Source: Candidatus Pelagibacter sp. IMCC9063 (GTDB lineage: Bacteria; Pseudomonadota; Alphaproteobacteria; Pelagibacterales; Pelagibacteraceae). Taken from it: a DNA stretch of 64,000 bases. Shown in pieces: positions 44,180 to 52,175 of the stretch. Position 1 is the stretch's first letter; every line of letters starts with the position of its first letter. The stretch is taken from NCBI RefSeq assembly GCF_000195085.1, contig NC_015380.1, positions 420,001 to 484,000 of the forward strand, given 5' to 3'. The position numbers and the translations under genes are program-made. The notes under the pieces were generated by a model. The model saw only the letters and a list, made by a program, of their open reading frames with translations. It did no database searches and was not told the origin of the DNA.

Positions 44180-45885
44180 ATGAATATATCTAATTACAAA
44201 AGCCTACCGGAGCTCTTTTTAAAAAAAAGTGAAGAGAATAGTCACAAAATACAACTAGTTAGAAAAAACAAAGAAACAGGTAACGATTTTATTTATAGTT
44301 GGGCAAAAACAAAAAAAGAAGTTTTAGCATTCGCAAACTTTCTTTCTCAGCAAAACATAAAAAAAGGAGACAGGGTCATGCTTGTATCTGAAAATAGACC
44401 TGAGTGGTTAATTTCAGATATTGCAATTATGTGTCATGGCCTGGTGACAGTTCCTAACTATACCACCTATTCCGCTAAAGACTTTGAGCATGTTATTAAC
44501 GATTGTAGTCCTGTTGGCTTGATTGTTTCTAGTAAAGCTTTATTAAAAAAAATTATAGAAGCAAAAAATAATCTAAATCATGCATTTAATTTTATCATTC
44601 ATTTAGATCCTTTTGAAATGGATTTTCCTGGAGAAAAGTTGATTTCATATTCATCGGCAACACAAATATCTTCCGAAGAAAATAGTTTTTCTTTTGATAG
44701 AAATATTTTGTCTAGAAAAGATCCTGCTTGCATTATTTATACATCAGGAACTGAGGGAAATCCCAAAGGAGTAGTTTTAAGTCATGGAGGAATTTTAAGT
44801 AATTGCGAAGGTGCCTTAGAATTGTTGAGTGATATTAAAATAAATAATCATACTTTTTTAACGTGGCTACCATTGTCTCATTCCTATGAACATACTATTC
44901 AATTTGTGCAAATAGCGCTTAGTGCAAAAGTATTTTATGCAGAAAGTTTAGAAAAGTTGCTAATTAATTTAAAAGAAGCAGCTCCGACTATTATGACAGC
45001 CGTACCAAGATTCTACAATAATTTTTACAATAAGATTCTTATAAAATTAAATAAAGAAAGTTATCTAAAAAAAATCATTTTTAATAAAACTATTGAAATT
45101 GGAACCAAGATAATTTTAAAAAAAAAATCTCTTTTATCGAAAAAATATTAAATTTTGCCTTAACTATTTTAGTTAGAAAAAAAATCCAAAAAAGTTTAGG
45201 AGGAAATATTCAAACATTTGTTTCTGGAGGAGGACCTTTAGACCCAAAGATTGGACTATTTCTTAATGCTCTTGGATTAAAGACCATGCAAGGATATGGT
45301 TTAACGGAAACTTCACCAGTGGTTAGTTGTAATCCTATTAATTCTATTAAAGTAGAAACGGTAGGGACGGTCCTAAAAAATTGCAAAGTAAAAATTGCCA
45401 AAGATGGAGAAATTTTAGTCAAAGGTGAAAACGTTATGCTTGGATACTGGAACAATGAGGAGGCAACCAAAAAGGTTCTTATTGATGATTGGTTATATAC
45501 AGGAGATATTGGAGAAATTGATTCCGATGGTTATTTAAAAATTACTGATCGAAAAAAAGATATCATTGTAACTTCCGGAGGAGATAATATTTCTCCCGCT
45601 AAAATTGAAAACTTGTTATGTAATCACCCAGAAATTGATCAGGCATTTATTTATGGAGATAATAGAAATTATTTAGTATCTTTAATTGTCGCAAATAAAG
45701 AATTAAACCCGACCAAACAAAAAATTCAAGAAGTTGTCGATAAAACTAGTGAAAATCTTACAGCAATTGAAAAAATAAAAAATTTTTCTATACTTGAAGA
45801 ATCTTTTTCAGCAGAGAATAATATGCTTACGCCGACATTAAAAATGAAACGCTACATCATAAAAAAAACTTTGAGAACCTCTTAA
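44180..45885 (+). CDS. long-chain acyl-CoA synthetase (AMP-binding), interrupted by a -1 frameshift
   Basis: An adenylate-forming enzyme of the FadD/long-chain acyl-CoA synthetase type, activating fatty acids with ATP and CoA. The first frame (44180 to 45151) has IIYTSGTEGNPKGVVLSHGG, and the second frame has QGYGLTETSPVVSCN, YTGDIGEIDSDGYLKITDRK and the ending lysine region TPTLKMKR. A -1 shift in the A10 tract at 45118-45127 joins them into about 568 residues. The start is the ATG after the tRNA; frame extension upstream runs through the tRNA and is not coding. Confidence 0.85.
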
Positions 45886-45917
45886 ATAGTTTTTATAAAA
45901 AAAAATAGATTTAAGAG
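45879..45917 (+). terminator. stem-loop at the acyl-CoA synthetase stop codon
   Basis: A nine-base perfect inverted repeat (CTCTTAAAT / ATTTAAGAG) surrounds an A/T-rich loop and includes the stop codon TAA. A T-rich region follows about 40 bases later. It may terminate transcription or stabilise the mRNA end; it has no U-run directly after the stem. Confidence 0.4.
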
Positions 45918-45963
45918 TCTTCATTTAGTCCTTTAAAATCAACGTTAATAGCAATTTAATTTT

Positions 45964-46021
45964 ATTTTTTATTTTTTTATTTTTTTAAACTCTAAATTGT
46001 ATTTTTTATTTTTTTATTTTT
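45964..46021 (+). repeat. T-rich direct repeat in the intergenic region
   Basis: Two copies of A-T6-A-T7-A-T5+ (from 45964 and from 46001, 37 bases apart) make up most of a 254-base gap between the acyl-CoA synthetase and the H1-like gene. The remainder holds the promoter and leader of the H1-like gene. No other gene is visible there. Confidence 0.6.
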
Positions 46022-46044
46022 GAATTTTTCAAAACATTTAAGGT

Positions 46045-46074
46045 TTGACAATGATAGTTATTTATTTTTATATG
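46045..46074 (+). promoter_or_regulatory. promoter of the H1-like gene
   Basis: TTGACA at 46045-46050 and TATATG at 46069-46074 are separated by 18 bases. This would give an unusually long leader for this genome, about 55-60 bases, containing two hairpins. Confidence 0.55.
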
Positions 46075-46089
46075 ATTTTAATAACGAAT

Positions 46090-46132
46090 CACTTAAAAAA
46101 AATTTTAAGTGAAACTCCAAACTAAAAAGGAG
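46090..46132 (+). promoter_or_regulatory. 5' leader hairpins of the H1-like gene
   Basis: A nine-pair perfect hairpin (CACTTAAAA / TTTTAAGTG, loop AAAA, 46090-46111) is followed by CTCC (from about 46115) that can pair with the GGAG ribosome-binding site just before the ATG. The second pairing would close the translation start. Confidence 0.45.
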
Positions 46133-46139
46133 ACTAAAG

Positions 46140-46316
46140 ATGGCTAAAAAAAGAAAAAAAGCAGCAAAGAAAAAAGTTGCTAAAAAACCAGCAAAAAGAA
46201 AAGTAGCTAAGAAAAAACCAGCTGCAAAAAAGAGAAAACCAGCTGCTAAGAAAAAAGCACCTGCTAAGAAAAGAAAACCAGCTAAAAAGAAAACTGCTAA
46301 GAAAAGAAAAAGATAG
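46140..46316 (+). CDS. lysine/alanine-rich histone H1-like protein (58 residues)
   Basis: A 58-residue protein made almost only of Lys, Ala, Arg and Pro in KKxxAKK/KKPA units (start MAKKRKKAAKKK, end KKTAKKRKR). Composition and repeat pattern match the C-terminal tail of histone H1 and bacterial H1-like DNA-binding proteins (HC1/Hct, AlgP type). GGAG precedes the ATG. It has its own promoter and a strong terminator. It probably binds DNA or RNA without a fold of its own. Confidence 0.85.
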   Translation: MAKKRKKAAKKKVAKKPAKRKVAKKKPAAKKRKPAAKKKAPAKKRKPAKKKTAKKRKR

Positions 46317-46341
46317 TTTTTAATCTAGTTTTACAAAAAAA

Positions 46342-46370
46342 ACGCTCTCTACTTAGGGGGCGTTTTTTTT
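46342..46370 (+). terminator. bidirectional intrinsic terminator
   Basis: An eight-pair stem (ACGCTCTC / GGGGGCGT, with G-T pairs, loop TACTTA) is followed by eight T on the plus strand and preceded by an A-run, so it can end both the H1-like gene and the convergent carD transcript. It is the only clear Rho-independent terminator I find at a convergent gene pair in the window. Confidence 0.8.
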
Positions 46371-47190
46371 ATGTGACAAGAGCTTGTTCAGGTTTTTTAC
46401 CAAGGGCTTTATTTAGTTTTTCTTTAGCCTCTTCTTCAGTTGCTTCCAATACCACAGTAACTTCTCCCAAAAGTCTTTCAAAGGCTTTCTCAAAAAGTTG
46501 TCTTTCACTGTAAGATTGATCAACTGGCATATCAGTATTTTTATTTAAATCTCTTACCACTTCAGCAATTTGGTAAATCTCTCCAGAATTAATTTTTTGC
46601 TCATACTCTTGTGCTCTCCTACTCCACATAGTTCTTTTTACTTTCGCCTTGCCTTTTAAAATAGAGATAGCTTTAGCAACTTGTCCTGTGCTTGATAGAG
46701 ATCTAAGATGACCCTGCTGATTGGTTGGAATAGTTAAGACCAACTTATCTTTTGTAATTTCAATTTTATAAAAGTTAATATCAATTCCTGCTATAGTGTC
46801 TTTTTCAACAGCTGTGATTTGACCAATTCCATGCTTTGGATAAATCACGTAATCTTTAATTTTATAAGTTCTTTTTTCATTATCTTGTTTTTTAATTTTT
46901 TTTATTTCTATCAAAGGATCTTGACTAGAATGAGATGTGTATACTCTACCTGTTTTAATAACCGGCTTATTTTCAATTACTTTTTTATTTGGATTAATTT
47001 TATCGCCTTTAATTTTTTTAACGTTAACAGTTTTAACTTTCTTTACCTTAACAGCTTTAACTTTTACGATCTTAGCTTTCTTGACTTTAGCAGCTTTAGT
47101 TTTTTTAACCGTAACAGATTTGGTTGGTTTTGGTTTTGACATTTTTTTACCAGATACTTTGGAAAGAGTTTTTTTTAATTTATTTAGCAT
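46369..47190 (-). CDS. carD: CarD-family transcription regulator with lysine-rich N-terminal tail
   Basis: A 273-residue protein. The CarD/CdnL domain, which binds RNA polymerase beta, covers about residues 105-265 (YKIKDYVIYPKHGIGQITAVE, INFYKIEITKDKLVLTIPTNQ, KRTMWSRRAQEYEQKINSG). The first ~100 residues are a basic, repeat-like tail (VKKTKAAKVKKAKIVKVK pattern) that common alphaproteobacterial CarD, about 170 residues, lacks. It could start at the internal ATG at 47142, which would keep most of the tail. It lies downstream of fdxA. Confidence 0.93.
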   Translation of the reverse strand: MLNKLKKTLSKVSGKKMSKPKPTKSVTVKKTKAAKVKKAKIVKVKAVKVKKVKTVNVKKIKGDKINPNKKVIENKPVIKTGRVYTSHSSQDPLIEIKKIKKQDNEKRTYKIKDYVIYPKHGIGQITAVEKDTIAGIDINFYKIEITKDKLVLTIPTNQQGHLRSLSSTGQVAKAISILKGKAKVKRTMWSRRAQEYEQKINSGEIYQIAEVVRDLNKNTDMPVDQSYSERQLFEKAFERLLGEVTVVLEATEEEAKEKLNKALGKKPEQALVT

Positions 47191-47248
47191 GAGTTTTTTG
47201 TAAGGCGAAGGAAGTACCTTATATTTATTGTCTTTTCAATATATTTAA

Positions 47249-47593
47249 TTATTTTTTATCTCCGGGCCCAGCTTTTTCACTGTAATACTTGTCTAGTTTA
47301 TTTTCCATATCCTTGAACTTTTCCCAATCAGGTAAAGGATCCTTCTTTTTGGTAATAACAGGCCAAGTTTCTGATAATTTTTTGTTAAGCAAAACAAGTT
47401 TCTCTGCACCATCATTTGTGTCAGGTTCAATGGCACCAATGGGGCATTCTGGTTCGCAAACACCGCAATCAATACACTCATCAGGATTGATTACTAACAT
47501 ATTGTCTCCTTCATAAAAGCAATCAACAGGACAGACTTCTACACAATCAGTAAGTTTGCATTTAATGCACTTATCATTCACTACGTAGGTCAT
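47249..47593 (-). CDS. fdxA: ferredoxin (7Fe-8S type)
   Basis: A 114-residue FdxA ferredoxin. The N-terminal ligands are in [21 protein letters not shown] and the second cluster in [16 protein letters not shown]; spacing fits a [3Fe-4S]/[4Fe-4S] protein of the alphaproteobacterial type. The C-terminal ~50 residues are the usual helical extension. The start overlaps the TerB gene stop by ATGA. The helicase, fdxA and carD order is conserved in alphaproteobacteria. Confidence 0.95.
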   Translation of the reverse strand: MTYVVNDKCIKCKLTDCVEVCPVDCFYEGDNMLVINPDECIDCGVCEPECPIGAIEPDTNDGAEKLVLLNKKLSETWPVITKKKDPLPDWEKFKDMENKLDKYYSEKAGPGDKK

Positions 47594-48021
47594 AACGTTA
47601 ATTTCTTTTTAATATTTTCTTTCATAGGACCTACATCAGCATTCTCAACATAAACTAAGCCACAAACTCTTCTTATTAAATTATCTTCAAATTCGTCCAT
47701 TTTTCCATCTGCATACACAACTTGAACAAGCACTTCAATTATTTTTAGCCTATCAGCATACTTTAATTTCTTAATCTCTTGGGTAAGATGTAGAATTTGA
47801 TTGATTTCTTTTTCTAGAACTTCACAACGATCCATTAATTCTTTAACCTCTTCTTTTTCTCCAAAACCCAGCTCTACTAAACATTTATTTATAATTATTT
47901 TTTCATCTTGACTGTAGTTTTCATCTAGCTTAGCCGCATGTATTAATAAAGTAGTTACAGACGTTTCCAAGGATTCAGAATTAGCATCTTGTTTATTTTT
48001 TGAAAACCAGCTCATTATCAA
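47590..48021 (-). CDS. TerB-family protein
   Basis: A 143-residue, mainly helical protein of the TerB (tellurite resistance B-like) family, with [17 protein letters not shown] and [21 protein letters not shown] as the two repeated acidic motifs. No resistance genes are nearby, so the role here is probably a general one. It overlaps the helicase stop and the fdxA start (ATGA each). Confidence 0.85.
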   Translation of the reverse strand: MIMSWFSKNKQDANSESLETSVTTLLIHAAKLDENYSQDEKIIINKCLVELGFGEKEEVKELMDRCEVLEKEINQILHLTQEIKKLKYADRLKIIEVLVQVVYADGKMDEFEDNLIRRVCGLVYVENADVGPMKENIKKKLTL

Positions 48022-50489
48022 ATAATCTTTAATTTTTTTAGTTCGTCAAAAGGACTGTCTGTAGTTTTTAATTTACCTTTGTTGGATACGTTTGTATTCG
48101 AATAATATTTAAAAAATATTTTTTCTTCTTTCACGATACACCTATAATTCATTTTTTTCATTAGTTCTCTGAAATCTTCTTTTGTACACCCAAGCAAATT
48201 AAGTATTTCACTATTAAGCTCAAACTTATATTGTTTACTTAGTTCAATAATTTTTAAAAATAATCTTTCTAAAATATCTATTCTTATTATTACATTATCA
48301 AAAGTTTCAAAACCACAAATTAAAAGATATTCCTTATTTTTGTTAGAAAAATTCTTAATAAAATTTAAACCGAAGGTAGGACTTTCATTCTTTGGAAGAT
48401 TGTAAAAACAATTCCATAGAATAGATTTAAAAGTAATAGCTGCAGGTTTTATCATTCTAGGCTGATAGATATGATAGCGGCCGATCTTAATTCCAAGCTG
48501 TCTTAATAGGTGTCGTTCTTTTTTATCAATCTGTTTTAAAATATCATCAACATTTTCTCTTTTGAGAACCCCGTTATTTTCAAACAATTGAAAACATAAG
48601 GCCCTAACGAATCTGTTTTCTATTTTAGGATCTTCAATTTTAATCAAATCTTGCAATAGCCTTTCTTTTTCTTGTTTTAACCAATATGTCATTGATGAGA
48701 TAATTATATGCTCATCCTTAGACTGTAGACTTTCATCAGAAATAATTTTAATTTCAGGATTTAGGTAATTTCTACCTGGGATAATTTTTCCAATAATTTT
48801 ATCTTTCCAATAAACATGATTATCTTTTTCTAATTTAAAATGTTCTAATGATTGAGTTATTTCCAAAGCCCTTTTAGCCAATTCAGATGCAGCTCCGTTT
48901 CTTGCAGCTTTTCTAATAGACTTAATGTCTGTATCTAGTGCTGTCTTAGAATAATCTAAATTAATTTTAAGTCCGTTAATTTTTCCAACCAACTGTCCGT
49001 TGATAATAATTTCATCTTCTTCAGAAATTTTGGTTTTTAGTTCAATATTTTGCTTAATACCTTTTGAAAGAATGCTGATTCTTTTATCTACAAAACTTTT
49101 AGAAAGTTCTTCATGCAACTTGTCAGACAGCTGGTCTTCTATATGCTTAGTTTTTGCAATCCAGTAGTCATGATTTTCTACCCAATTTCTTTTATTAGCT
49201 ACGTACGACCAGGTTCTTACATGAGATATTCTGTTTGCTATTGCATCAATATTCCCAATCATGTTGTCTAAACTTTCTACCTGTTTCTTCATCCAGTCAT
49301 TAGTAATTTTACCCTTGTCAGATATTAAAAACTGAAAAACATTTGTAATTATTTCAGTGTGTTCGTTATAAGAGCTTTTGGTAAAATCGGGTATTTGACA
49401 ACATTCCCATAATGTAGAAATATGGTTTGCATTATTTGAAGATTTTAAAAAAGAGGTGTCTGAAACTAAAAATTTAAATATATTTTCATCCATTAATTCT
49501 CTATTTCTAGTTAGAGACGCAATAGGAGGAAGTTGGTTTATGCTTGCTGTAAATCGAGAAATATTTGAAAAATCTAAATCAGAATTTCTCCAATAAATGT
49601 TTATTACACTGTCAAATTTATGATTTTCTAATTTTTCAATTTGTTCACTAGTTAATGCTTCGCAATTTCCAGTAATTCCAAAACTACCGTTATTTATATA
49701 TCTTCCAGCTCTACCACTTATTTGACCGATCTCCGTGTTTCTAAGTCCTCTAATTTTTTTCCCGTCATACTTTCTTATGCTATTAAAACTAACATGATCA
49801 ATATCCATATTAATACCCATACCAATTGCATCTGTTGCTACCAAAAAATCAACATCTCCAGACTGATATAGCTCTACTTGAGAATTTCTTGTTTTAGGAC
49901 TTAAAGATCCCATTACAATTGCTGCACCGCCCCTCTGTCTTCTCACAAACTCTGCGAGCGCGTAGACTTCATCCACAGAGAATGCAACGATAGCACTGCG
50001 TGGTTGGATCCTAGATATTTTTTTATGTCCAGTATAAATGAGTTTAGATAATCTATCACGATAGACAAATTCACTAGAAGGTACTAAGTCAGAGATAATA
50101 TTTTTCATGATATCAGCACCTAAAAACATGGTTAGCTTGTCACCTCTGTAATTTAGCAGTCTGTCAGTAAAAATGTGTCCTCTTTCTGGATCAGCACACA
50201 TTTGTATTTCATCAATTCCTACAAATTCAAAATTCAAATCTAAAGGCATCGACTCCACAGTACATAAATAATAGTTTGCAGTAGGGGGAATGATTTTTTC
50301 TTCTCCTGTGATTAAAGCAACGTTATTTGATCCTAATTTTTGAACGCACTTATCGTAAACTTCTCTTGCTAACAGCCTTAGTGGAAACCCTATAACTCCT
50401 GTTTCAAATTGGAGCATTCGCTCAACCGCAAAATGGGTTTTGCCTGTATTAGTTGGTCCAAGAACGGAGATTATTTGCTGATTCATCAT
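48018..50489 (-). CDS. Suv3-like DEAD/DEAH RNA helicase
   Basis: An 823-residue superfamily 2 helicase like mitochondrial Suv3 and the alphaproteobacterial homologues. Walker A is LGPTNTGKTHFAVERM near residue 10, then the DEIQM motif (GIDEIQMCADPERGHIF), ATDAIGMGINMDIDHV and QISGRAGRY (motif VI). The C-terminal half has the family helical region and an extra poorly conserved part. It is the head of the helicase-terB-fdxA chain with ATGA overlaps. In related genomes a small S4-domain protein often takes the place of TerB. Confidence 0.9.
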   Translation of the reverse strand: MMNQQIISVLGPTNTGKTHFAVERMLQFETGVIGFPLRLLAREVYDKCVQKLGSNNVALITGEEKIIPPTANYYLCTVESMPLDLNFEFVGIDEIQMCADPERGHIFTDRLLNYRGDKLTMFLGADIMKNIISDLVPSSEFVYRDRLSKLIYTGHKKISRIQPRSAIVAFSVDEVYALAEFVRRQRGGAAIVMGSLSPKTRNSQVELYQSGDVDFLVATDAIGMGINMDIDHVSFNSIRKYDGKKIRGLRNTEIGQISGRAGRYINNGSFGITGNCEALTSEQIEKLENHKFDSVINIYWRNSDLDFSNISRFTASINQLPPIASLTRNRELMDENIFKFLVSDTSFLKSSNNANHISTLWECCQIPDFTKSSYNEHTEIITNVFQFLISDKGKITNDWMKKQVESLDNMIGNIDAIANRISHVRTWSYVANKRNWVENHDYWIAKTKHIEDQLSDKLHEELSKSFVDKRISILSKGIKQNIELKTKISEEDEIIINGQLVGKINGLKINLDYSKTALDTDIKSIRKAARNGAASELAKRALEITQSLEHFKLEKDNHVYWKDKIIGKIIPGRNYLNPEIKIISDESLQSKDEHIIISSMTYWLKQEKERLLQDLIKIEDPKIENRFVRALCFQLFENNGVLKRENVDDILKQIDKKERHLLRQLGIKIGRYHIYQPRMIKPAAITFKSILWNCFYNLPKNESPTFGLNFIKNFSNKNKEYLLICGFETFDNVIIRIDILERLFLKIIELSKQYKFELNSEILNLLGCTKEDFRELMKKMNYRCIVKEEKIFFKYYSNTNVSNKGKLKTTDSPFDELKKLKII

Positions 50490-50599
50490 TTATGGTTTAA
50501 ATTTTTTGGACCCACTATATTTAGATTTGGATTTAGAACAAACTAGGCATAAAACATGACCGAATCAATCAAAAAGATGTTCTCGTTTTAAGTGTATTT

Positions 50600-50887
50600 T
50601 TATTTTTTAATTTCAAAGATACTTGTTTCATTTTTTTTTAAATCAAAGTCCTCAACAAGTATATTTTCAACAACAGATTTTTTTGGCCCTAAAAAACAAT
50701 TAGATAAGATAGTTTTAAATAGTACCGCATTGGCATTAAACAATACAGCCTCCACTTTTCCATCTTTTTTATTTAATACCCAGCCATTTACATTATTAGC
50801 ATCACATAGTTCTTTTAACCACCATCGATAACCCACTCCCTGAACAGTTCCTGAAATTGTAATTTTCTTGTTAACTATATGACTCAC
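50600..50887 (-). CDS. acyP: acylphosphatase
   Basis: A 95-residue acylphosphatase fold protein. It shows the signature GTVQGVGYRWWLKELC with the catalytic arginine and VNGWVLNKKDGKVEAVLFN with the asparagine. The acyl-phosphate substrate in the cell is not evident. It starts within the stop codon of the NlpC/P60 gene (TAATG). Confidence 0.92.
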   Translation of the reverse strand: MSHIVNKKITISGTVQGVGYRWWLKELCDANNVNGWVLNKKDGKVEAVLFNANAVLFKTILSNCFLGPKKSVVENILVEDFDLKKNETSIFEIKK

Positions 50888-51630
50888 TAGGGTCTCCTAA
50901 TTGACAAAACTTTTAATTTTTTAATTTTTAAAAGATGAATAGTTTTAAGTATAGGCATTATTAAAACTTTTTTTTTAGGACCATAAGCATGAATTAATAG
51001 TTTTTTATTCAATGCAATCGCAACATGCCCTTTCCAAAATATCAAGTCTCCTTTTTTTATTTTTGATAGCGAAATTTTTTTTTTAAAGAAAATTAACTGA
51101 TCTTTACTATCTCTAGGACATTTTTTATTAATGCTTTTCATTAATTCTTGTATTAGGCCTGAACAATCAATTCCTGAAATACTATTTCCTCCCCACAGGT
51201 ATCTAGTACCTAAAAAAAAATAAATATTTTTTAAATAATTGCTAGATTTATTATTAATCTTTGAAATAGATTTTCTTTTAACCCAATATCTACCTATTTT
51301 TGCAAAAGTCTTTTTATATTCTAATATAGAAACTTTAGAATTAAAAAATAATGTTTTCTTTGAAATTTTATTATTGTTAGGAGAGGTATAAAAAAAAGAT
51401 TTTTTTACTATTATTCTATGACTTTTTTCTTCTTTATCCTCTAGAAAGTTATTGATGAGCACATACCCAGGGTAACAATCGTAAGACGAGAAACCCTTGT
51501 AAAAATTTTTCATTTTTTTTGTTACAATAAACTTCTCTCCAAAAAGCATTTGAGAAGCAAGTTCTGATTTAATATTTGGTTTTTTATAAATTTTTGTAAT
51601 TTTATTTTTACAAGTAGTGGATAAAAGCAT
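50887..51630 (-). CDS. NlpC/P60 family peptidase with N-terminal SH3-like region
   Basis: A 247-residue C40 cysteine peptidase-like protein. The N-terminal part has SH3-like segments (KIYKKPNIKSELASQMLFGEKF), and the C-terminal part has the catalytic cysteine in GISGIDCSGLIQE and the histidine in GHVAIALNKKLLIHAYG. Such enzymes cut peptidoglycan stem peptides. No signal peptide is obvious. It is followed by acyP and preceded by the zinc-ribbon gene with one base between. Confidence 0.88.
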   Translation of the reverse strand: MLLSTTCKNKITKIYKKPNIKSELASQMLFGEKFIVTKKMKNFYKGFSSYDCYPGYVLINNFLEDKEEKSHRIIVKKSFFYTSPNNNKISKKTLFFNSKVSILEYKKTFAKIGRYWVKRKSISKINNKSSNYLKNIYFFLGTRYLWGGNSISGIDCSGLIQELMKSINKKCPRDSKDQLIFFKKKISLSKIKKGDLIFWKGHVAIALNKKLLIHAYGPKKKVLIMPILKTIHLLKIKKLKVLSIRRP

Positions 51631-51631
51631 T

Positions 51632-52015
51632 TTACTTTTTAAATAAATTTTGAACTATTTCCTTTGCCCAATTTATATTTTGCATAACAATTTCTTTCAA
51701 GATATCTGCAGATTCAAAAAATCCAAGAAGGTTAGGATGTTTATTTAAAATTAGATCTCGATTAAATATCATTCCAATAAACAGAACTATTAAAAAAAGT
51801 ATAAGAATAAAGCCTATTGGTTTTTTACTTGGCTTTGTGGTTCTTTTAGATATTTTTTTTAAGTTTTTATCAGGTAATGGAAGATCAGTGTTGGCAACAA
51901 GTCCATTATGAGGCCATTCTTCACCACAAAAACTACATTTGAGAAGCTTACCGTATGGAATGATTTCATCATTTGGAATTTGAAATTTTTTCCCACATTT
52001 GCACTCAATGATCAT
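51632..52015 (-). CDS. zinc-ribbon (MJ0042-type) single-pass membrane protein
   Basis: A 127-residue protein. The N-terminal zinc ribbon (MIIECKCGKKFQIPND, LLKCSFCGEEW) resembles the MJ0042 family, and one transmembrane helix (FILILFLIVLFIGMIF) lies near residues 68-83, with a short C-terminal helix. This architecture is common in alphaproteobacteria, but the function is not known. Confidence 0.82.
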   Translation of the reverse strand: MIIECKCGKKFQIPNDEIIPYGKLLKCSFCGEEWPHNGLVANTDLPLPDKNLKKISKRTTKPSKKPIGFILILFLIVLFIGMIFNRDLILNKHPNLLGFFESADILKEIVMQNINWAKEIVQNLFKK

Positions 52016-52098
52016 ATTAATAGAATAAATCTTAAAAAAAAATAATCAATTGTAATTTGTAAATAAGTCTTGATTTTTTTTCCCAAATAGTGTGAAAC

Positions 52099-52175
52099 GG
52101 TTTTAGTTCAGGGGTGCGAAAACGCTGAGATTATACCCTACGAACCTGATGTTTAATTACAACGAAGGGAGAACC
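52099..52175 (+). promoter_or_regulatory. TPP riboswitch (THI element)
   Basis: The conserved TPP aptamer is clear: CAGGGGTGC, CTGAGA, ACCCT, GAACCTGAT and the ACGAAGGGA 3' core. P1 can form between GGTTT (52099-52103) and GAACC (52171-52175), which ends on the base before the ATG. The GGGAG ribosome-binding site lies inside the aptamer. Binding of thiamine diphosphate should shut off translation of the transporter gene directly. Confidence 0.95.

Noticed and set aside
45964-46021. T-rich direct repeat as a possible origin, attachment site or CRISPR-like repeat
   Set aside because: It has only two simple A/T copies, no spacer structure, no DnaA-like boxes that I can identify and no integrase nearby.
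46819-47203. Plus-strand open frames rich in Phe and Leu opposite carD
   Set aside because: They are antisense to the lysine-rich CarD tail; AAA/AAG lysine codons read as Phe/Leu on the other strand.
47590-48021. TerB gene as a sign of a ter-type stress or defence island
   Set aside because: No other ter genes (terC/terD/terE or TerY-like) are present; the neighbours are a helicase and a ferredoxin.
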